Source of the DNA: Nucisporomicrobium flavum
GTDB taxonomy: Bacteria > Actinomycetota > Actinomycetes > Mycobacteriales > Micromonosporaceae
NCBI RefSeq assembly: GCF_016464385.1
Contig: NZ_JADMLH010000008.1
Span: 1-64,000 of the forward strand
Length of the DNA stretch: 64,000 nucleotides
Direction of reading: 5' to 3'
The translations under genes and the position numbers were made by a program. The notes under the pieces are model-generated. The model worked only from the letters and a program-made list of their open reading frames with translations. It searched no databases and was not told the origin of the DNA. Below are positions 42,090-51,445 of the stretch, one piece after another. Numbering within the stretch: position 1 is the first letter of the stretch; each line of letters begins with the position of its first letter.

Positions 42090-42830
42090 GTGTTCGCAAC
42101 CATGCGACGGAAGAACCGCAACGCGAAGATGAAGAACGAGCTCAGCCAGAGCGTTGATCACTTCAAGCGCGCGGCATCACTCGCCGCTCAGGAGACCAGC
42201 GCAACCGTGGGGCCCAAGTTCTCCGCAGCTCGCGACCGGGTGCAGCCGGCGGCTGCCAAGGCCAAGGGTGCAGCGGCCGGCGGCTGGGGCTCGGCCGTCG
42301 CGACGCTCGGCCCGCTGGTCGCGGCCGCGAGCGAGAACGTGAAGAAGACGGGCAAGAAGGCCGAGAAGGCGAACAAGAGGGCTGTTCAGGCCAACAAGGA
42401 AGCCGCCAAGGCCAACAAGAAGAACGCCAAGAAGCTCGAGAAGCGGGCGAACAAGGCGATCGGCCGCAAGCAGGGCAGCACGGGCGGCAAGCTCGCGAAG
42501 CTCGCGCTGGCCGGCGCCGTCGTCGGTGCGGCGGGCGCGTACGCGCTGCGCAAGCGTCGCAGTGACCAGTGGGACGAGTACGACCCCAGCGGCCCGGTGA
42601 GCACCACCGTGCCGGCCGGGGATGCCGCGTTCGAACCGGCGGACCTCTCCGGCCCGTCGGGTTTCGTGACGCCGGCCGGTGCGAAGAGCCCGGCCGTCGG
42701 CACGGTCGCGGGTGACCCGCTGCTGGCCGCCGACGCCGACCCGGAGCTCGTGCCGACCGGCGACCAGACCGACTCGGCGCTGCACAGCCCCGAGGTGGCC
42801 CGGATGGCGAACGGCAAGAACAAGAGCTGA
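42090..42830 (+). CDS. Lys/Ala-rich helical protein with one membrane segment, function unknown
   Basis: A 246-aa protein. A long Lys/Ala/Glu-rich helical part (about 1-120, KKTGKKAEKANKRAVQANKE) precedes a single hydrophobic segment (about 132-150, LAKLALAGAVVGAAGAYAL), basic stop-transfer residues and an acidic Pro-rich tail. The basic part may bind nucleic acid or acidic polymers. The GTG at 42090 lies 9 bases after AGGAGG; ATG at 42102 is the alternative. Divergent from cyclophilin and ended by a strong convergent terminator. Confidence 0.75.
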   Translation: MFATMRRKNRNAKMKNELSQSVDHFKRAASLAAQETSATVGPKFSAARDRVQPAAAKAKGAAAGGWGSAVATLGPLVAAASENVKKTGKKAEKANKRAVQANKEAAKANKKNAKKLEKRANKAIGRKQGSTGGKLAKLALAGAVVGAAGAYALRKRRSDQWDEYDPSGPVSTTVPAGDAAFEPADLSGPSGFVTPAGAKSPAVGTVAGDPLLAADADPELVPTGDQTDSALHSPEVARMANGKNKS

Positions 42831-42847
42831 CCCCCGGTTGCAGCACA

Positions 42848-42886
42848 CGGCGGGCGGACGATCCGGCATCGGGCGTCCGTCCGCCG
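42848..42886. terminator. Bidirectional terminator between convergent genes
   Basis: CGGCGGGCGGACG (42848-42860) pairs with CGTCCGTCCGCCG (42874-42886), 13 bp with one G-T pair and a 13-base loop. It sits in the 72-bp gap between the gene ending at 42830 and eccB ending at 42903. Confidence 0.8.
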
Positions 42887-42902
42887 CTCTGCGCTGCGCG
42901 GG

Positions 42903-44354
42903 TTACGGGTTCTGCTCGACCCCGGGCTCGGACAGCCGGGCCCGCGCGGGGTCCAGCGCCGGTCCGACCGGCAGCAGGTCGACCAGCTGGCCGGGGATCT
43001 GCTGCGGCTGCACGCCGCCGTAGCCCAGCTTCGCCATCACGTCCCGGTCGGCCAGCGGATAGCTGCGGCCGGTGTCGGTGACGATGCTGACCGTCCCGGT
43101 GCCGGCGGGCGCGGTCGGTGAGGCCATCGACACCACGAGGGCTCCCTTGCCGCGGGGCACGTACACGCGGTCGGCCTGGTCGTCGCCTGCGGCCGCCGCC
43201 TCGCCCACCACCGCCGTGCCCGCGGGGACGGAGGGGCCGATGGTGATGCTGACGCCCCCGTCCGGGCCGGAGCCGTCATAGCTGAGGCAGACGCTCTCCG
43301 GGCCGTTGAGCAGCACCGGTACGGCGGGCGGCAGGCCCGCGGCGTTGGCCGCGCTGACCAGCTGGGTCTTCGAGCGGGGCAGGTTGCCGTACAGGGTGAG
43401 GTCCATCTCCCGGACGCTGTACGCCTCCGGGTCGGCCTGCATGAGCGCGGCCTGTACGTCGGTCAGGTCGGCCACGCCGTCGCTGAGCACGACGCCCCAC
43501 TGGTCGGCGGTGTTGCCGTCGCTGTGGATGCGCAGCACCTGCCCGACCTCGAACTCGTTGATCTCCGCCGACGGGTCACCGAAGTCCGGGATCGACGGCG
43601 GCTTGAGGTCCGGGCCGATCGGCACCGCGTTCACCCACGCGGGCGACACCGAGAGCGGCGCCTGGGTCCACCGGAACCACACCCGGGTCTGCTGCAGCCG
43701 GGCAGCGGGGATCAGGAAGCGCCGGTTGTTGTAGACCAGGAACGTACGGTCGGCGGTGTCGCTGACCAGCAGGCCGCGCAGCTCGCTCGCGGGGGTGTCG
43801 GCCCGGGGCACGGGCAGCGGCGTGCCACCGGAGGCCGGCGTGCCGACGGCCAGCACGCTCTGCGGGGCCTCGCTGTCGGCCACCTGCGAGCAGACCGTCC
43901 ACAGGCTCTTGACCAGGCCACCTTTTGCCGGCGGCAGCGAGTCGGGCGCGCCCGGGATGCCCAGCGGGTCGCCCAGCGGAACCTTGGCCAGGCTCTCCCG
44001 GGAGGCGTTCCTGATCTCCGGCGCCGGGGCGTTGGCGGCGAGCAGGCCCGAGGTGTAGTTCAGCACCGGGTGCATCTTGTCGTCGGACTTGAGGTAGACG
44101 TAGCGCGCGCCGGTGCCCTTCTCCAGGAACACCACGGACTCGTTGCGCGGTTCCACGCTGCTGCGGCCCTTGATCAGGCCGTAGACGGCGGCGCCACCGA
44201 CCGCGAGCGCGGCCACCACGATGCTGATCAGTACGGTCGTCCCGGCGCGCCGCAGCGGCGAGCGGTGCGGGTCGGGGTCGTGCGTGACCAGCGCGGCCAC
44301 CACCCGCTGCTGCGAGTACTGGTACGAGTGCAGCTGATCCTGCCGAGACGGCAC
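42903..44354 (-). CDS. eccB: EccB, type VII secretion core membrane protein
   Basis: A 483-aa protein with the family opening RQDQLHSYQYSQQRVVAALV, one membrane helix at about 41-61 and a large extracytoplasmic domain with Cys residues and repeat folds (TLYGNLPRSKTQLVSAANAAG, VYVPRGKGALV near the end). EccB forms the periplasmic side of the ESX channel. No eccC, eccD, eccE or mycP is adjacent; other components must be elsewhere. The WXG-like operon at 33575-36271 is the nearest possible substrate locus. Confidence 0.93.
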   Translation of the reverse strand: MPSRQDQLHSYQYSQQRVVAALVTHDPDPHRSPLRRAGTTVLISIVVAALAVGGAAVYGLIKGRSSVEPRNESVVFLEKGTGARYVYLKSDDKMHPVLNYTSGLLAANAPAPEIRNASRESLAKVPLGDPLGIPGAPDSLPPAKGGLVKSLWTVCSQVADSEAPQSVLAVGTPASGGTPLPVPRADTPASELRGLLVSDTADRTFLVYNNRRFLIPAARLQQTRVWFRWTQAPLSVSPAWVNAVPIGPDLKPPSIPDFGDPSAEINEFEVGQVLRIHSDGNTADQWGVVLSDGVADLTDVQAALMQADPEAYSVREMDLTLYGNLPRSKTQLVSAANAAGLPPAVPVLLNGPESVCLSYDGSGPDGGVSITIGPSVPAGTAVVGEAAAAGDDQADRVYVPRGKGALVVSMASPTAPAGTGTVSIVTDTGRSYPLADRDVMAKLGYGGVQPQQIPGQLVDLLPVGPALDPARARLSEPGVEQNP

Positions 44355-44418
44355 GCGACTTCCCTCCCCGGTGTGTCCGCCTCACTGTAGAGGTCGACGC
44401 CGGGCGATGGGGGGCCGG

Positions 44419-45561
44419 TCAGAGCCAGCCGTTGCGCCGGAAGGCCCGGTAGAGCAGCACCGAGATGACGACCATGATCGTGAGGACGGCGGGGTAGCCG
44501 TACTGCCACTTCGTCTCGGGCATGAACTCGAAGTTCATCCCGTACACGCCGGCGATCGCGGTCCAGACCGCGGACATGCCGGCCCAGGCGGCGATCTTGC
44601 GCATGTCGTTGTTCTGGTCGACCGTGACCTGTGCCAGGCGCGCCTGCAGGATCGAGTTCAGCAGGTCGTCGTACGAGGACACCTGCTCGACGGTCCGCGT
44701 CAGGTGGTCCTGCACGTCGCGGAAGTAGCGGCGGATCTCCTTGGGGACGAGCCGGCTCTGCGAGGCGGTGATCGTGGCGAGCGGGCGCTGCAGCGGCACG
44801 ACGGCCCGGCGGAACTCCACGATCTCCCGCTTCATCTGGTAGATCGCCTGCACCGGGGCGCCCCGGTCCCGGGAGAAGGCGCCCTCCTCGATGATGTCGA
44901 GGTCCGCCTCCACCTGGTCGGCCACCTCGATGTACGCGTCCACCACCCGGTCGGTCACCGCGTACGCCACCGCCCACGGCCCCTGGGCGAGCAGGTCGCC
45001 GCGCCCCTCCATGTCGGCCCGCACCGGGGCGAGCTTGGTGGCGTCGCCGTGCCGGACGGTGATCACGAAGCGCTCGCCGACGAACAGCATCATCTGCCCC
45101 GTCTCGACGATCTGCGAGTTCTCGGTGAGCTCTCCGTGCGGCACGTAGCGGGCGGTACGCAGCACCAGGAACTGCACGGCGCCGAACTGCTCCAGCTTGG
45201 GGCGCTGCTCGGCCTTGACGGCGTCCTCGACCGCCAGCTCGTGCAGCCCGTACGTCTGCGCGACGGCGGCCATCTCGGCCTGGGTGGGCTCGTGCAGGCC
45301 CAGCCAGACGAACGCGTTCTCGCGGCTGCACGCCTCGCGCAGCGCCTCGTCGGGGGTGAAGTCGCCGGGCTCGCGCTTGCCGTCCACGTACACGCCGCAG
45401 TCGACGACGGCGCTGCCGTGAAACTCCTTGCCGGTGCCGGGCTGCTGGCCGTCGGCGGTGCCGAGGAAGCGGTTCATCGCCCGGACGGGGGCCGTCCAGG
45501 CGCGCGACAAGGACCTGTTCACCCCGGTGGACCTGCTGCGGCGCACGCTGCTGTCGCTCAT
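44419..45561 (-). CDS. corA: CorA-family magnesium/cobalt transporter
   Basis: A 380-aa protein: a large cytoplasmic alpha/beta domain (residues 50-300), then two C-terminal membrane helices with the signature YGMNFEFMPE between them. Forms a pentameric Mg2+ channel. Ends in RNGWL, as in other actinobacterial CorA proteins. Upstream of eccB by 64 bp on the same strand, though the functions appear unrelated. No M-box riboswitch was seen upstream. Confidence 0.95.
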   Translation of the reverse strand: MSDSSVRRSRSTGVNRSLSRAWTAPVRAMNRFLGTADGQQPGTGKEFHGSAVVDCGVYVDGKREPGDFTPDEALREACSRENAFVWLGLHEPTQAEMAAVAQTYGLHELAVEDAVKAEQRPKLEQFGAVQFLVLRTARYVPHGELTENSQIVETGQMMLFVGERFVITVRHGDATKLAPVRADMEGRGDLLAQGPWAVAYAVTDRVVDAYIEVADQVEADLDIIEEGAFSRDRGAPVQAIYQMKREIVEFRRAVVPLQRPLATITASQSRLVPKEIRRYFRDVQDHLTRTVEQVSSYDDLLNSILQARLAQVTVDQNNDMRKIAAWAGMSAVWTAIAGVYGMNFEFMPETKWQYGYPAVLTIMVVISVLLYRAFRRNGWL

Positions 45562-45958
45562 GACTGCCTCCCCCAGGGGTGATCGCGGCCCGGACTGCGG
45601 TGGCGGGCCCGCACGAGGTTACGCCTGGGAGGTTGCCCAGTCCTTACGCGCCACATGCCTCGCGGCGCATGAGCATGCTGTTCAGGCCGGCCGCCGAGGG
45701 CACGGCAGCGCGGTGGGGCGGTGCGCGACGCGGCGCCTCCGGCAAGGTGGCGCCGGACGGACCGGCCGCATTTCGGGGGGGTGAAGGGTGCGAGCGGCCC
45801 GCCCGGCGCCGGGGGGGGCGGGGGTGGGTGTCGACGCGTCACACCGCATGGTCATGCAGTTTGACGCAGCAAGCATTGTGGGCCGTGGGCCGGTTCCGGG
45901 GGAAACCCAGAACCGGCACGGGGCCGTAACTGTCGGGAATCCGACAGTCGGGCAGGTA
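45562..45958. other. Intergenic stretch with a G-quadruplex-type G tract
   Basis: About 400 bp between corA start and the aminotransferase stop. The plus strand holds GGGGGGGGCGGGGGTGGG at 45811-45828 and another run of seven G at 45774-45780, enough for a G-quadruplex. A TCGGGAATCCGACAG dyad near 45935 may end the aminotransferase transcript. No gene is seen. Confidence 0.55.
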
Positions 45959-47053
45959 TCAGGCGCGGGTCTCGGCGATCGCCTCGGCCAGCCGCCGGAC
46001 ACCCTCGTCGATCTGGTCCACGGTCACCGCCGAGTACGCCAGCCGCACCGAGTGCTTGCCGCCGTCGAGCAGGAAGTCGCTGCCCTTGACGATGGCGACG
46101 CCCTTCTTCATGGCGACCGGGAACAGCTGGTCGACGTCGACGTCCTCGGGCAGGTCCACCCAGAGGAAGTAGCCGCCGTCCGGCTCGGTGAAGGTGGCGC
46201 CGGGGATGTGCTGACGGATGGACTCCCCGAGGACCCGGGCGCGCTCGGAGAGGGCCGCGCTGACCGTCTGGATGGAGCGGTCGATGTCACCGGAGACGCA
46301 GAACTGGTGCACGATCGCCTCGGACACCATGCCGGGCGAGATGTAGAGGTTGGTGGCCTTCTTCGCGATCGCGTCGATGAGCGCCGCCGGGCCGACCAGG
46401 TAGCCGACGCGGACACCGGGGCACACCGTCTTGGTGAAGCTGGACGCGTGAACGACCGAGTTGTTCTCGTCCATCGACAGCATCGACGGCAGCGCCTCGC
46501 CGCGGAAGCGGATGTCGGCGTACGGGTCGTCCTCGAAGATGGTGAAGCCGTACTGGGCGGCCAGGTCGAGCAGCACCCGGCGCTTCTCCAGCGAGAGCGT
46601 CACACCGGCCGGGTTCTGGTAGTTCGGGATGATGTGGGCGAGCTTGGGACGCAGCCCCGACTCCAGCAGCCCGCGCAGCTCCTCGACGTCGATGCCGTCC
46701 GGCTGGATCGTGACCTGGTGCACCTTGCCGCCGAGGTTCTGCAGGCTCAGCAGGGTGCGGTCGTACGTGGGCTTCTCCACGACCACGTCGTCGCCGGCCT
46801 GGACCAGGTGATTGAAGAGGAACGCGTCCGCCTGCAGCGAACCGTTGGTCACGATGACCTGCTCCGGGGAGACCCCGTGCTTCTCGGCGATCCACTTGCG
46901 CAGCGGGATGTAACCGACCGACGTGCCGTACGCGGTCACACCGGCCGGATCGGCGTCGAACGCCCGGGCGGCGGCGGCCTTCAGGCCCTCCACGTCGACG
47001 ATGTCCAGGGACGGGGCGCCTCTTGCGAATGAGATCAGCTGCTCAGCGGTCAT
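45959..47053 (-). CDS. PLP-dependent class I/II aminotransferase
   Basis: A 364-aa fold-type I aminotransferase with SLQADAFLFNHLV, IIPNYQNPAGVTLSLEKRR, FEDDPYADIRF and the Lys motif SSFTKTVCPGVRVGYLVG (pyridoxal Lys). Similar to 2-aminoadipate/valine-pyruvate-type or MocR-domain aminotransferases; the donor is not clear. The start at 47053 (MTAEQLISFARGAPSLD) has no good ribosome site, so it may be nearly leaderless. Divergent from the nucleotidyltransferase operon. Confidence 0.9.
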   Translation of the reverse strand: MTAEQLISFARGAPSLDIVDVEGLKAAAARAFDADPAGVTAYGTSVGYIPLRKWIAEKHGVSPEQVIVTNGSLQADAFLFNHLVQAGDDVVVEKPTYDRTLLSLQNLGGKVHQVTIQPDGIDVEELRGLLESGLRPKLAHIIPNYQNPAGVTLSLEKRRVLLDLAAQYGFTIFEDDPYADIRFRGEALPSMLSMDENNSVVHASSFTKTVCPGVRVGYLVGPAALIDAIAKKATNLYISPGMVSEAIVHQFCVSGDIDRSIQTVSAALSERARVLGESIRQHIPGATFTEPDGGYFLWVDLPEDVDVDQLFPVAMKKGVAIVKGSDFLLDGGKHSVRLAYSAVTVDQIDEGVRRLAEAIAETRA

Positions 47054-47322
47054 GCCCACAAGCTTACGAGCAGGCTCTATATCATTTTTCCGTGCACCCA
47101 AGGGCCCTTGCGGCTCGCCGGTGCTCCTGTCCCGCACGGCGACGGCCGCATTTTCTCCCCGTCGCGGCGCGGCCGGGCGCAAGCTTTTCCGGGTGGCCTG
47201 CTGACCGGACTTTCCGGACATCCGAGCACCGGCGGGTGCCGGCCGGTCCGGCAGCGCTCCCGGTATGTGAACGCACCGCTATCCTCGGCTGGCACCCCCC
47301 TCGATTCGGAAGGAACCACCCC

Positions 47323-48054
47323 ATGATCGGTCTGGTACTCGCCGCCGGCGCCGGACGCAGGCTGCGTCCGTACACGGACACGCTGCCGAAGGCGCTCGTC
47401 CCCGTGGACGGGGAGACCACGATCATGGACATCTCCCTGCGCAACCTCGCGGCCGCCGGGCTCACCGACGTGACGATCGTCGTCGGCTACTGCGCCAACG
47501 CGGTCGAGGAACGCAAGGACGCGTTCGAGGACAAGTACGGCGTGAAAATCACCCTCGTGCACAACGACAAGGCCGAGGAGTGGAACAACGCGTACTCGCT
47601 GTGGCTCGCGCGTGACCGCTTCGCCGAGGGCGCGCTGCTCGTCAACGGCGACACCGTGCACCCCGTGAGCGTCGAGCAGACCCTTCTGGAGAACCGTGGA
47701 CCGGGCATCCTTCTCGCCGTTGACAATGTGAAGAAGCTGGCTGACGAGGAGATGAAGACCATCTTCTCGGCGGATGGCCGGCTGACGAAGATCACGAAGC
47801 TGATGGACCCGGCCGACGCGTTCGGCGAGTACATCGGCGCCACCGTGATCGAGGCGTCCGCCGCCGCCGAGCTGGCCGACTCGCTGAAGGCCACCTGGGA
47901 GCGCGACCCCAACCTCTACTACGAGGACGGCTACCAGGAGTACGCGAACCGCGGCGGCGAGATCCGCGCGGCCACCATTGGTGACATCCCGTGGGTCGAG
48001 GTCGACAACCACGAGGACCTGGCCAAGGCGCGGGACATCGCATGCCGTTACTAG
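47323..48054 (+). CDS. Nucleotidyltransferase (sugar- or alcohol-phosphate NTP transferase)
   Basis: A 243-aa protein with the NTP-transferase signature LVLAAGAGRRLRPYTDTLPK and NGDTV metal site, then a shortened C-terminal part without a hexapeptide domain, like cytidylyltransferases for phosphocholine or inositol phosphate. GGAAGGAA precedes the ATG at 47323. It overlaps the dehydrogenase gene by 13 bp and heads a three-gene operon ending in a CDP-alcohol phosphatidyltransferase, suggesting that it makes a CDP-activated alcohol. Confidence 0.88.
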   Translation: MIGLVLAAGAGRRLRPYTDTLPKALVPVDGETTIMDISLRNLAAAGLTDVTIVVGYCANAVEERKDAFEDKYGVKITLVHNDKAEEWNNAYSLWLARDRFAEGALLVNGDTVHPVSVEQTLLENRGPGILLAVDNVKKLADEEMKTIFSADGRLTKITKLMDPADAFGEYIGATVIEASAAAELADSLKATWERDPNLYYEDGYQEYANRGGEIRAATIGDIPWVEVDNHEDLAKARDIACRY

Positions 48055-49103
48055 CCCGCAGCGTCCAGACGCCGCTGCACATCGACGTGCGGCGGGGCGC
48101 GGTCGCGGATCTCGGGAGCATCCTGGCCGACGGGCGCATCTCCTCCGGCGGCGACGTCGCGGTGGTCGTCGGCCCCGGTCAGGGCGAGAAGATCGCCGAG
48201 CTGATCCGGCCGTCGCTGCACTCGGCGGACGTCTACATGACCACGGGCGGCACCCTCGACGCGGCCATCGAGCTGGGGGACAAGCTGCGGTCGCGGGCGT
48301 ACGACGCGGTCGTGGCCATCGGCGGCGGCAAGACGGTCGACACGGCCAAGTACGCCGCCACCCGGTACGCGCTGCCGATGGTCTCGGTCGCCACGAGCCT
48401 GGCCAACGACGGCGTCGCCTCCCCGGTGGCCAGCCTCATCCACGACGGCATCAAGGGCTCGTACGGCGTGCACATCCCGATCGCCGTCATCGTGGACCTG
48501 GACTTCGTCGAGAACGGCCCGGAGCGCGTCAACCGCTCGGGCATCGGCGACGTGATCAGCAACATCAGCGCGCTCGCCGACTGGGAGCTGGCCCGCGAGG
48601 TGCGCGGCGAACCGGTCGACGGGCTCGCCGCCTCGCTCGCCCGCATGGGCGCGGAGGCCGTGCTCAACATGCCGGGCGACATGACCGACGACGCCTTCGT
48701 CACGGTGCTGGCCGAGGCACTGATCTCGAGCGGGCTCGCCATGGCGGTGTGCGGCAGCAGCCGGCCGTCCAGCGGCGGCTGCCACGAGATCATGCACGCG
48801 ACCGACTCGCTGTTCCCGGGCACCGCGTCGCACGGCGAGCTCGCCGGCATGGGTGCGCTGTTCTGCACCTTCCTGCGCGGCGACGAGCGGCGCTTCAAGC
48901 AGATGTCGGACTGCCTCGCCCGGCACCAGCTGCCGCGTACGCCGGCGGACGTCGGCCTCGACGCGGAGCAGTTCGTGGAGATCGTCGAGTTCGCCCCGAG
49001 GACCCGGCCGGACCGGTACACGATCCTCGAGCACCTCACCATGTCGCCGGACGAGATCCGCAGGAAGCTGGCCGAGTATGTCGATGCCGTCGCCGGCCGC
49101 TGA
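48042..49103 (+). CDS. Iron-containing alcohol dehydrogenase, glycerol-1-phosphate-dehydrogenase-like
   Basis: A 353-aa protein with GGGKTVDTAKYAA (cofactor loop), SVATSLANDGVASPVAS and HEIMHATD, the metal and substrate motifs of the sn-glycerol-1-phosphate dehydrogenase (EgsA/AraM) group rather than of ordinary alcohol dehydrogenases. It would reduce dihydroxyacetone phosphate or a related keto-phosphate with NAD(P)H. Placed between a nucleotidyltransferase and a CDP-alcohol phosphatidyltransferase, with overlaps on both sides (13 and 26 bp), so translation is coupled. Confidence 0.88.
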   Translation: MPLLARSVQTPLHIDVRRGAVADLGSILADGRISSGGDVAVVVGPGQGEKIAELIRPSLHSADVYMTTGGTLDAAIELGDKLRSRAYDAVVAIGGGKTVDTAKYAATRYALPMVSVATSLANDGVASPVASLIHDGIKGSYGVHIPIAVIVDLDFVENGPERVNRSGIGDVISNISALADWELAREVRGEPVDGLAASLARMGAEAVLNMPGDMTDDAFVTVLAEALISSGLAMAVCGSSRPSSGGCHEIMHATDSLFPGTASHGELAGMGALFCTFLRGDERRFKQMSDCLARHQLPRTPADVGLDAEQFVEIVEFAPRTRPDRYTILEHLTMSPDEIRRKLAEYVDAVAGR

Positions 49104-49899
49104 CCCACGCGGCTCCGCGCCCGGCCCGGGGCGGCCCGGGCCCGCGGGTTCCGGCCCCTCGGACAGGCCCGGTCCGAACGCCACCACAGTGGCCGGGGCG
49201 GCGGGGCCCACGGCGGCCGACTTCTACGCGGTGAATCGTGGCGGCGGACTCTTCAGCGAGGCCGTCAGCCAGCGCATCGGTGCCCGCATCGCGGTCTTCG
49301 CGCACAAGCGCCGGCTCGCGCCGACCGTGCTCACCGTCGCCAACCTCGGCCTGAGCTGCCTGGTGTCGTTCGTCGTCGTGGCGGCGGCCCAGCCGATCGC
49401 CGACGGCCGGGTGTGGGCGTGGCCGGTCGGGCTGCTCGCGCTGCTCGGCTGGCAGTTCGCGTACGCCCTGGACTGCTCGGACGGCCAGCTGGCCCGGGTC
49501 ACCGGCCAGGCCGGCCCAGCAGGCGGCCGGGTGGATGTGCTCTGCGACGTGGCGGCGCAGATCGCGCTGGTGGCGGCCCTGTCCGCGATGGCCGAGGCGC
49601 AGGTACCGGCCACCCCGGCGTGGCTGCTGGCGGCGTTCGCGGGCACCTGGATGGTCAACCTGGTGACGTCGGTGATGCAGACCGGCTCGCAGGCCGCCAG
49701 CATGGTCACGAGCCGCTCGCTGCCCGTACGCGTGGTCAAGCTGGTCCGCGACTACGGCGCGGTGATCGCCCTGGCCGGGGTGGTCCTGACCGTCGCGCCG
49801 CAGTGGACGATCTGGGTGGTGGGCGCGTTCACGCTGATCAACGGCGCGTTCCTGGCGGCCAGCATCGCGTTCGCCGGCCGGGAAGCCCTGCGCGGCTGA
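49078..49899 (+). CDS. CDP-alcohol phosphatidyltransferase
   Basis: A 273-aa membrane protein. The N-terminal 45 residues are Pro/Gly-rich; the catalytic motif DGQLARVTG...GGRVDVLCD (D-G-x2-A-R-x8-9-G-x3-D-x3-D) begins near residue 134, with about six helices around it. It moves a phospho-alcohol from CDP onto a second alcohol. With the two genes upstream it points to an unusual phospholipid or polymer head group. Start at ATG 49078 or 49084. Converges on the arylsulfotransferase gene 6 bp away. Confidence 0.9.
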   Translation: MSMPSPAADPRGSAPGPGRPGPAGSGPSDRPGPNATTVAGAAGPTAADFYAVNRGGGLFSEAVSQRIGARIAVFAHKRRLAPTVLTVANLGLSCLVSFVVVAAAQPIADGRVWAWPVGLLALLGWQFAYALDCSDGQLARVTGQAGPAGGRVDVLCDVAAQIALVAALSAMAEAQVPATPAWLLAAFAGTWMVNLVTSVMQTGSQAASMVTSRSLPVRVVKLVRDYGAVIALAGVVLTVAPQWTIWVVGAFTLINGAFLAASIAFAGREALRG

Positions 49900-49905
49900 G
49901 AGCCC

Positions 49906-51414
49906 TCACACGCGGACCGGCACGGCCGAGGACGTTCCCAGCACCTTGCCGGCGGCGTCGAGGGCCTCGGCGACCACGTACTCGGGCGTGCCCGGAAGAG
50001 TCAGCGTGGTCTCGAAGCCGGTCCGCGGCGCCTCCACCGTCTGGGTCAGCGCGCCGGGCTGCCCACCCGCGCGGGCCCGCCACTTGGCCACCCCGGTCGC
50101 GCCGTTCCAGCTGGCGCTGACGATCACGGTGCCACCGTCGACGTGCAGGCCGATCGCCGGCTGGTCGAGCGGCGCCCCGGCCCATTCCGCCTTGTACGCC
50201 CGGTACGACTGGTTGTCGAGCGGCAGGTGCCCGTCGAGGCGTACGGTGCCGTCCGGTGCGTACTCGGTGAAGTAGGGCATCTGCCCCCAGCCGATGAACG
50301 AGCCGCCGTCGGCGAGCTCCCGGAAGCTGCCCTGCGTCGGCGCGGACAGCTTGCCGGGGTGCAGGAACTCCTGCACGAACGTGACCCGGCGAGCCTGTTC
50401 GTCCACCTTGAAGATGAGCCCGCGGGACTGCTCGCGGTCCTTGGTGATGCCCGCGGCGTTGTCGAAGACGCTGTACGAGCCGTCGCGGCGGCGCCGGAAG
50501 TCGTGCTGCCAGCTGAACTTGGCCCGGTCCTCGACGGCGAAGCCGGACTTCTTGCCGCCGATGCGCCAGATGAGCTCGCCGGTCCTTCGGTTGATCTTGT
50601 ACGTGGTCCAGGTGTGCCGCGCCGAGGCCAGCAGGTTCCCGTCCGCGTCCAGCCCGATCGAGTTGGCGTGGAAGTAGTCGTACGGAAGGTGCGCCGACTC
50701 GCCGACCGGCAGCGGCGCGTACGACTCGTCCACGCCCACGTGGTCCCGGGCCCGCCACTCGAAGAGGCGCTTGCCCGTCCTGATGTCGATTTCCTGGATC
50801 ACGCAGTCGTGCAGGACGCCGTCCTTGGGGCCGCCGACCGCCGAGAGGTCGTACGGGACCGGGTCGTACACCCAGAAGATCGCGGTGTCGTTCGGCGTGA
50901 TCACGAAGTCGTGCTGGTCGGCCTGCTCGGTGCCGAACGCCCGCACCCGGGTGATCTCCCGGTACGCGGTGTCCACGATGACGAACTCGCCCTGCCCGAC
51001 GCCCTGCCCGCCGGTGCCCCCGATGGTCCCCTCCCACCAGGTCAGCACGGGCTTGTCGCGGTACTGCTGCGCCTTGAAGTCGATCGCGACGGTCGCCGGG
51101 TCGGGCACCTTGCGGAACCAGACCGGCGAGCCCTTGTCGTCGACCATGAGCGGCCCCCACAGCCCGGTCCCGGAGGCGGGGGTCAGGTACACGTAGCCCG
51201 GCGCCGTACCGTTCGCCGGGGTCGTGATCGTCACGTCCGGCAGGGTGCGCAGGTCCGGCCGGGAGCGGTACTTGGGCGGCGCGGCCTGGGCCGCGGGCGC
51301 CGTCGCCGGCTCGGGGTCGTCGGCGTGCCCGATCGCGTAGCCGACGCCTCCGCCCGCCGCGGTGAGCACGGCGGCGCCTCCGATTCCGAGCAGCACGGTA
51401 CGACGTGAGGTCAT
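49906..51414 (-). CDS. Exported arylsulfotransferase-like (ASST family) protein
   Basis: A 502-aa protein with a twin-arginine-type signal (TSRRTVLLGIGGAAVL) and a six-bladed beta-propeller in the Arylsulfotrans_2 pattern: DQHDFVITPNDTAIFWVYDP, HDCVIQEIDIRTGKRLFEW, YDYFHANSIGLDADGNLLAS, WQHDFRRRRDGSYSVFDN (each under twenty residues as split). An Ig-like C-terminal domain follows (about 405-502). It is not certain that it is a sulfotransferase; many actinobacterial members have unknown substrates. Start at 51414 or at the ATG four codons earlier. Confidence 0.85.
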   Translation of the reverse strand: MTSRRTVLLGIGGAAVLTAAGGGVGYAIGHADDPEPATAPAAQAAPPKYRSRPDLRTLPDVTITTPANGTAPGYVYLTPASGTGLWGPLMVDDKGSPVWFRKVPDPATVAIDFKAQQYRDKPVLTWWEGTIGGTGGQGVGQGEFVIVDTAYREITRVRAFGTEQADQHDFVITPNDTAIFWVYDPVPYDLSAVGGPKDGVLHDCVIQEIDIRTGKRLFEWRARDHVGVDESYAPLPVGESAHLPYDYFHANSIGLDADGNLLASARHTWTTYKINRRTGELIWRIGGKKSGFAVEDRAKFSWQHDFRRRRDGSYSVFDNAAGITKDREQSRGLIFKVDEQARRVTFVQEFLHPGKLSAPTQGSFRELADGGSFIGWGQMPYFTEYAPDGTVRLDGHLPLDNQSYRAYKAEWAGAPLDQPAIGLHVDGGTVIVSASWNGATGVAKWRARAGGQPGALTQTVEAPRTGFETTLTLPGTPEYVVAEALDAAGKVLGTSSAVPVRV

Positions 51415-51445
51415 GACGGGGAGCATTCCCCACTTCGACGTGCGT

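Noticed and set aside
48051..49211. Large minus-strand frame opposite the dehydrogenase gene
   Set aside because: Antisense shadow of a clear enzyme; no motifs.
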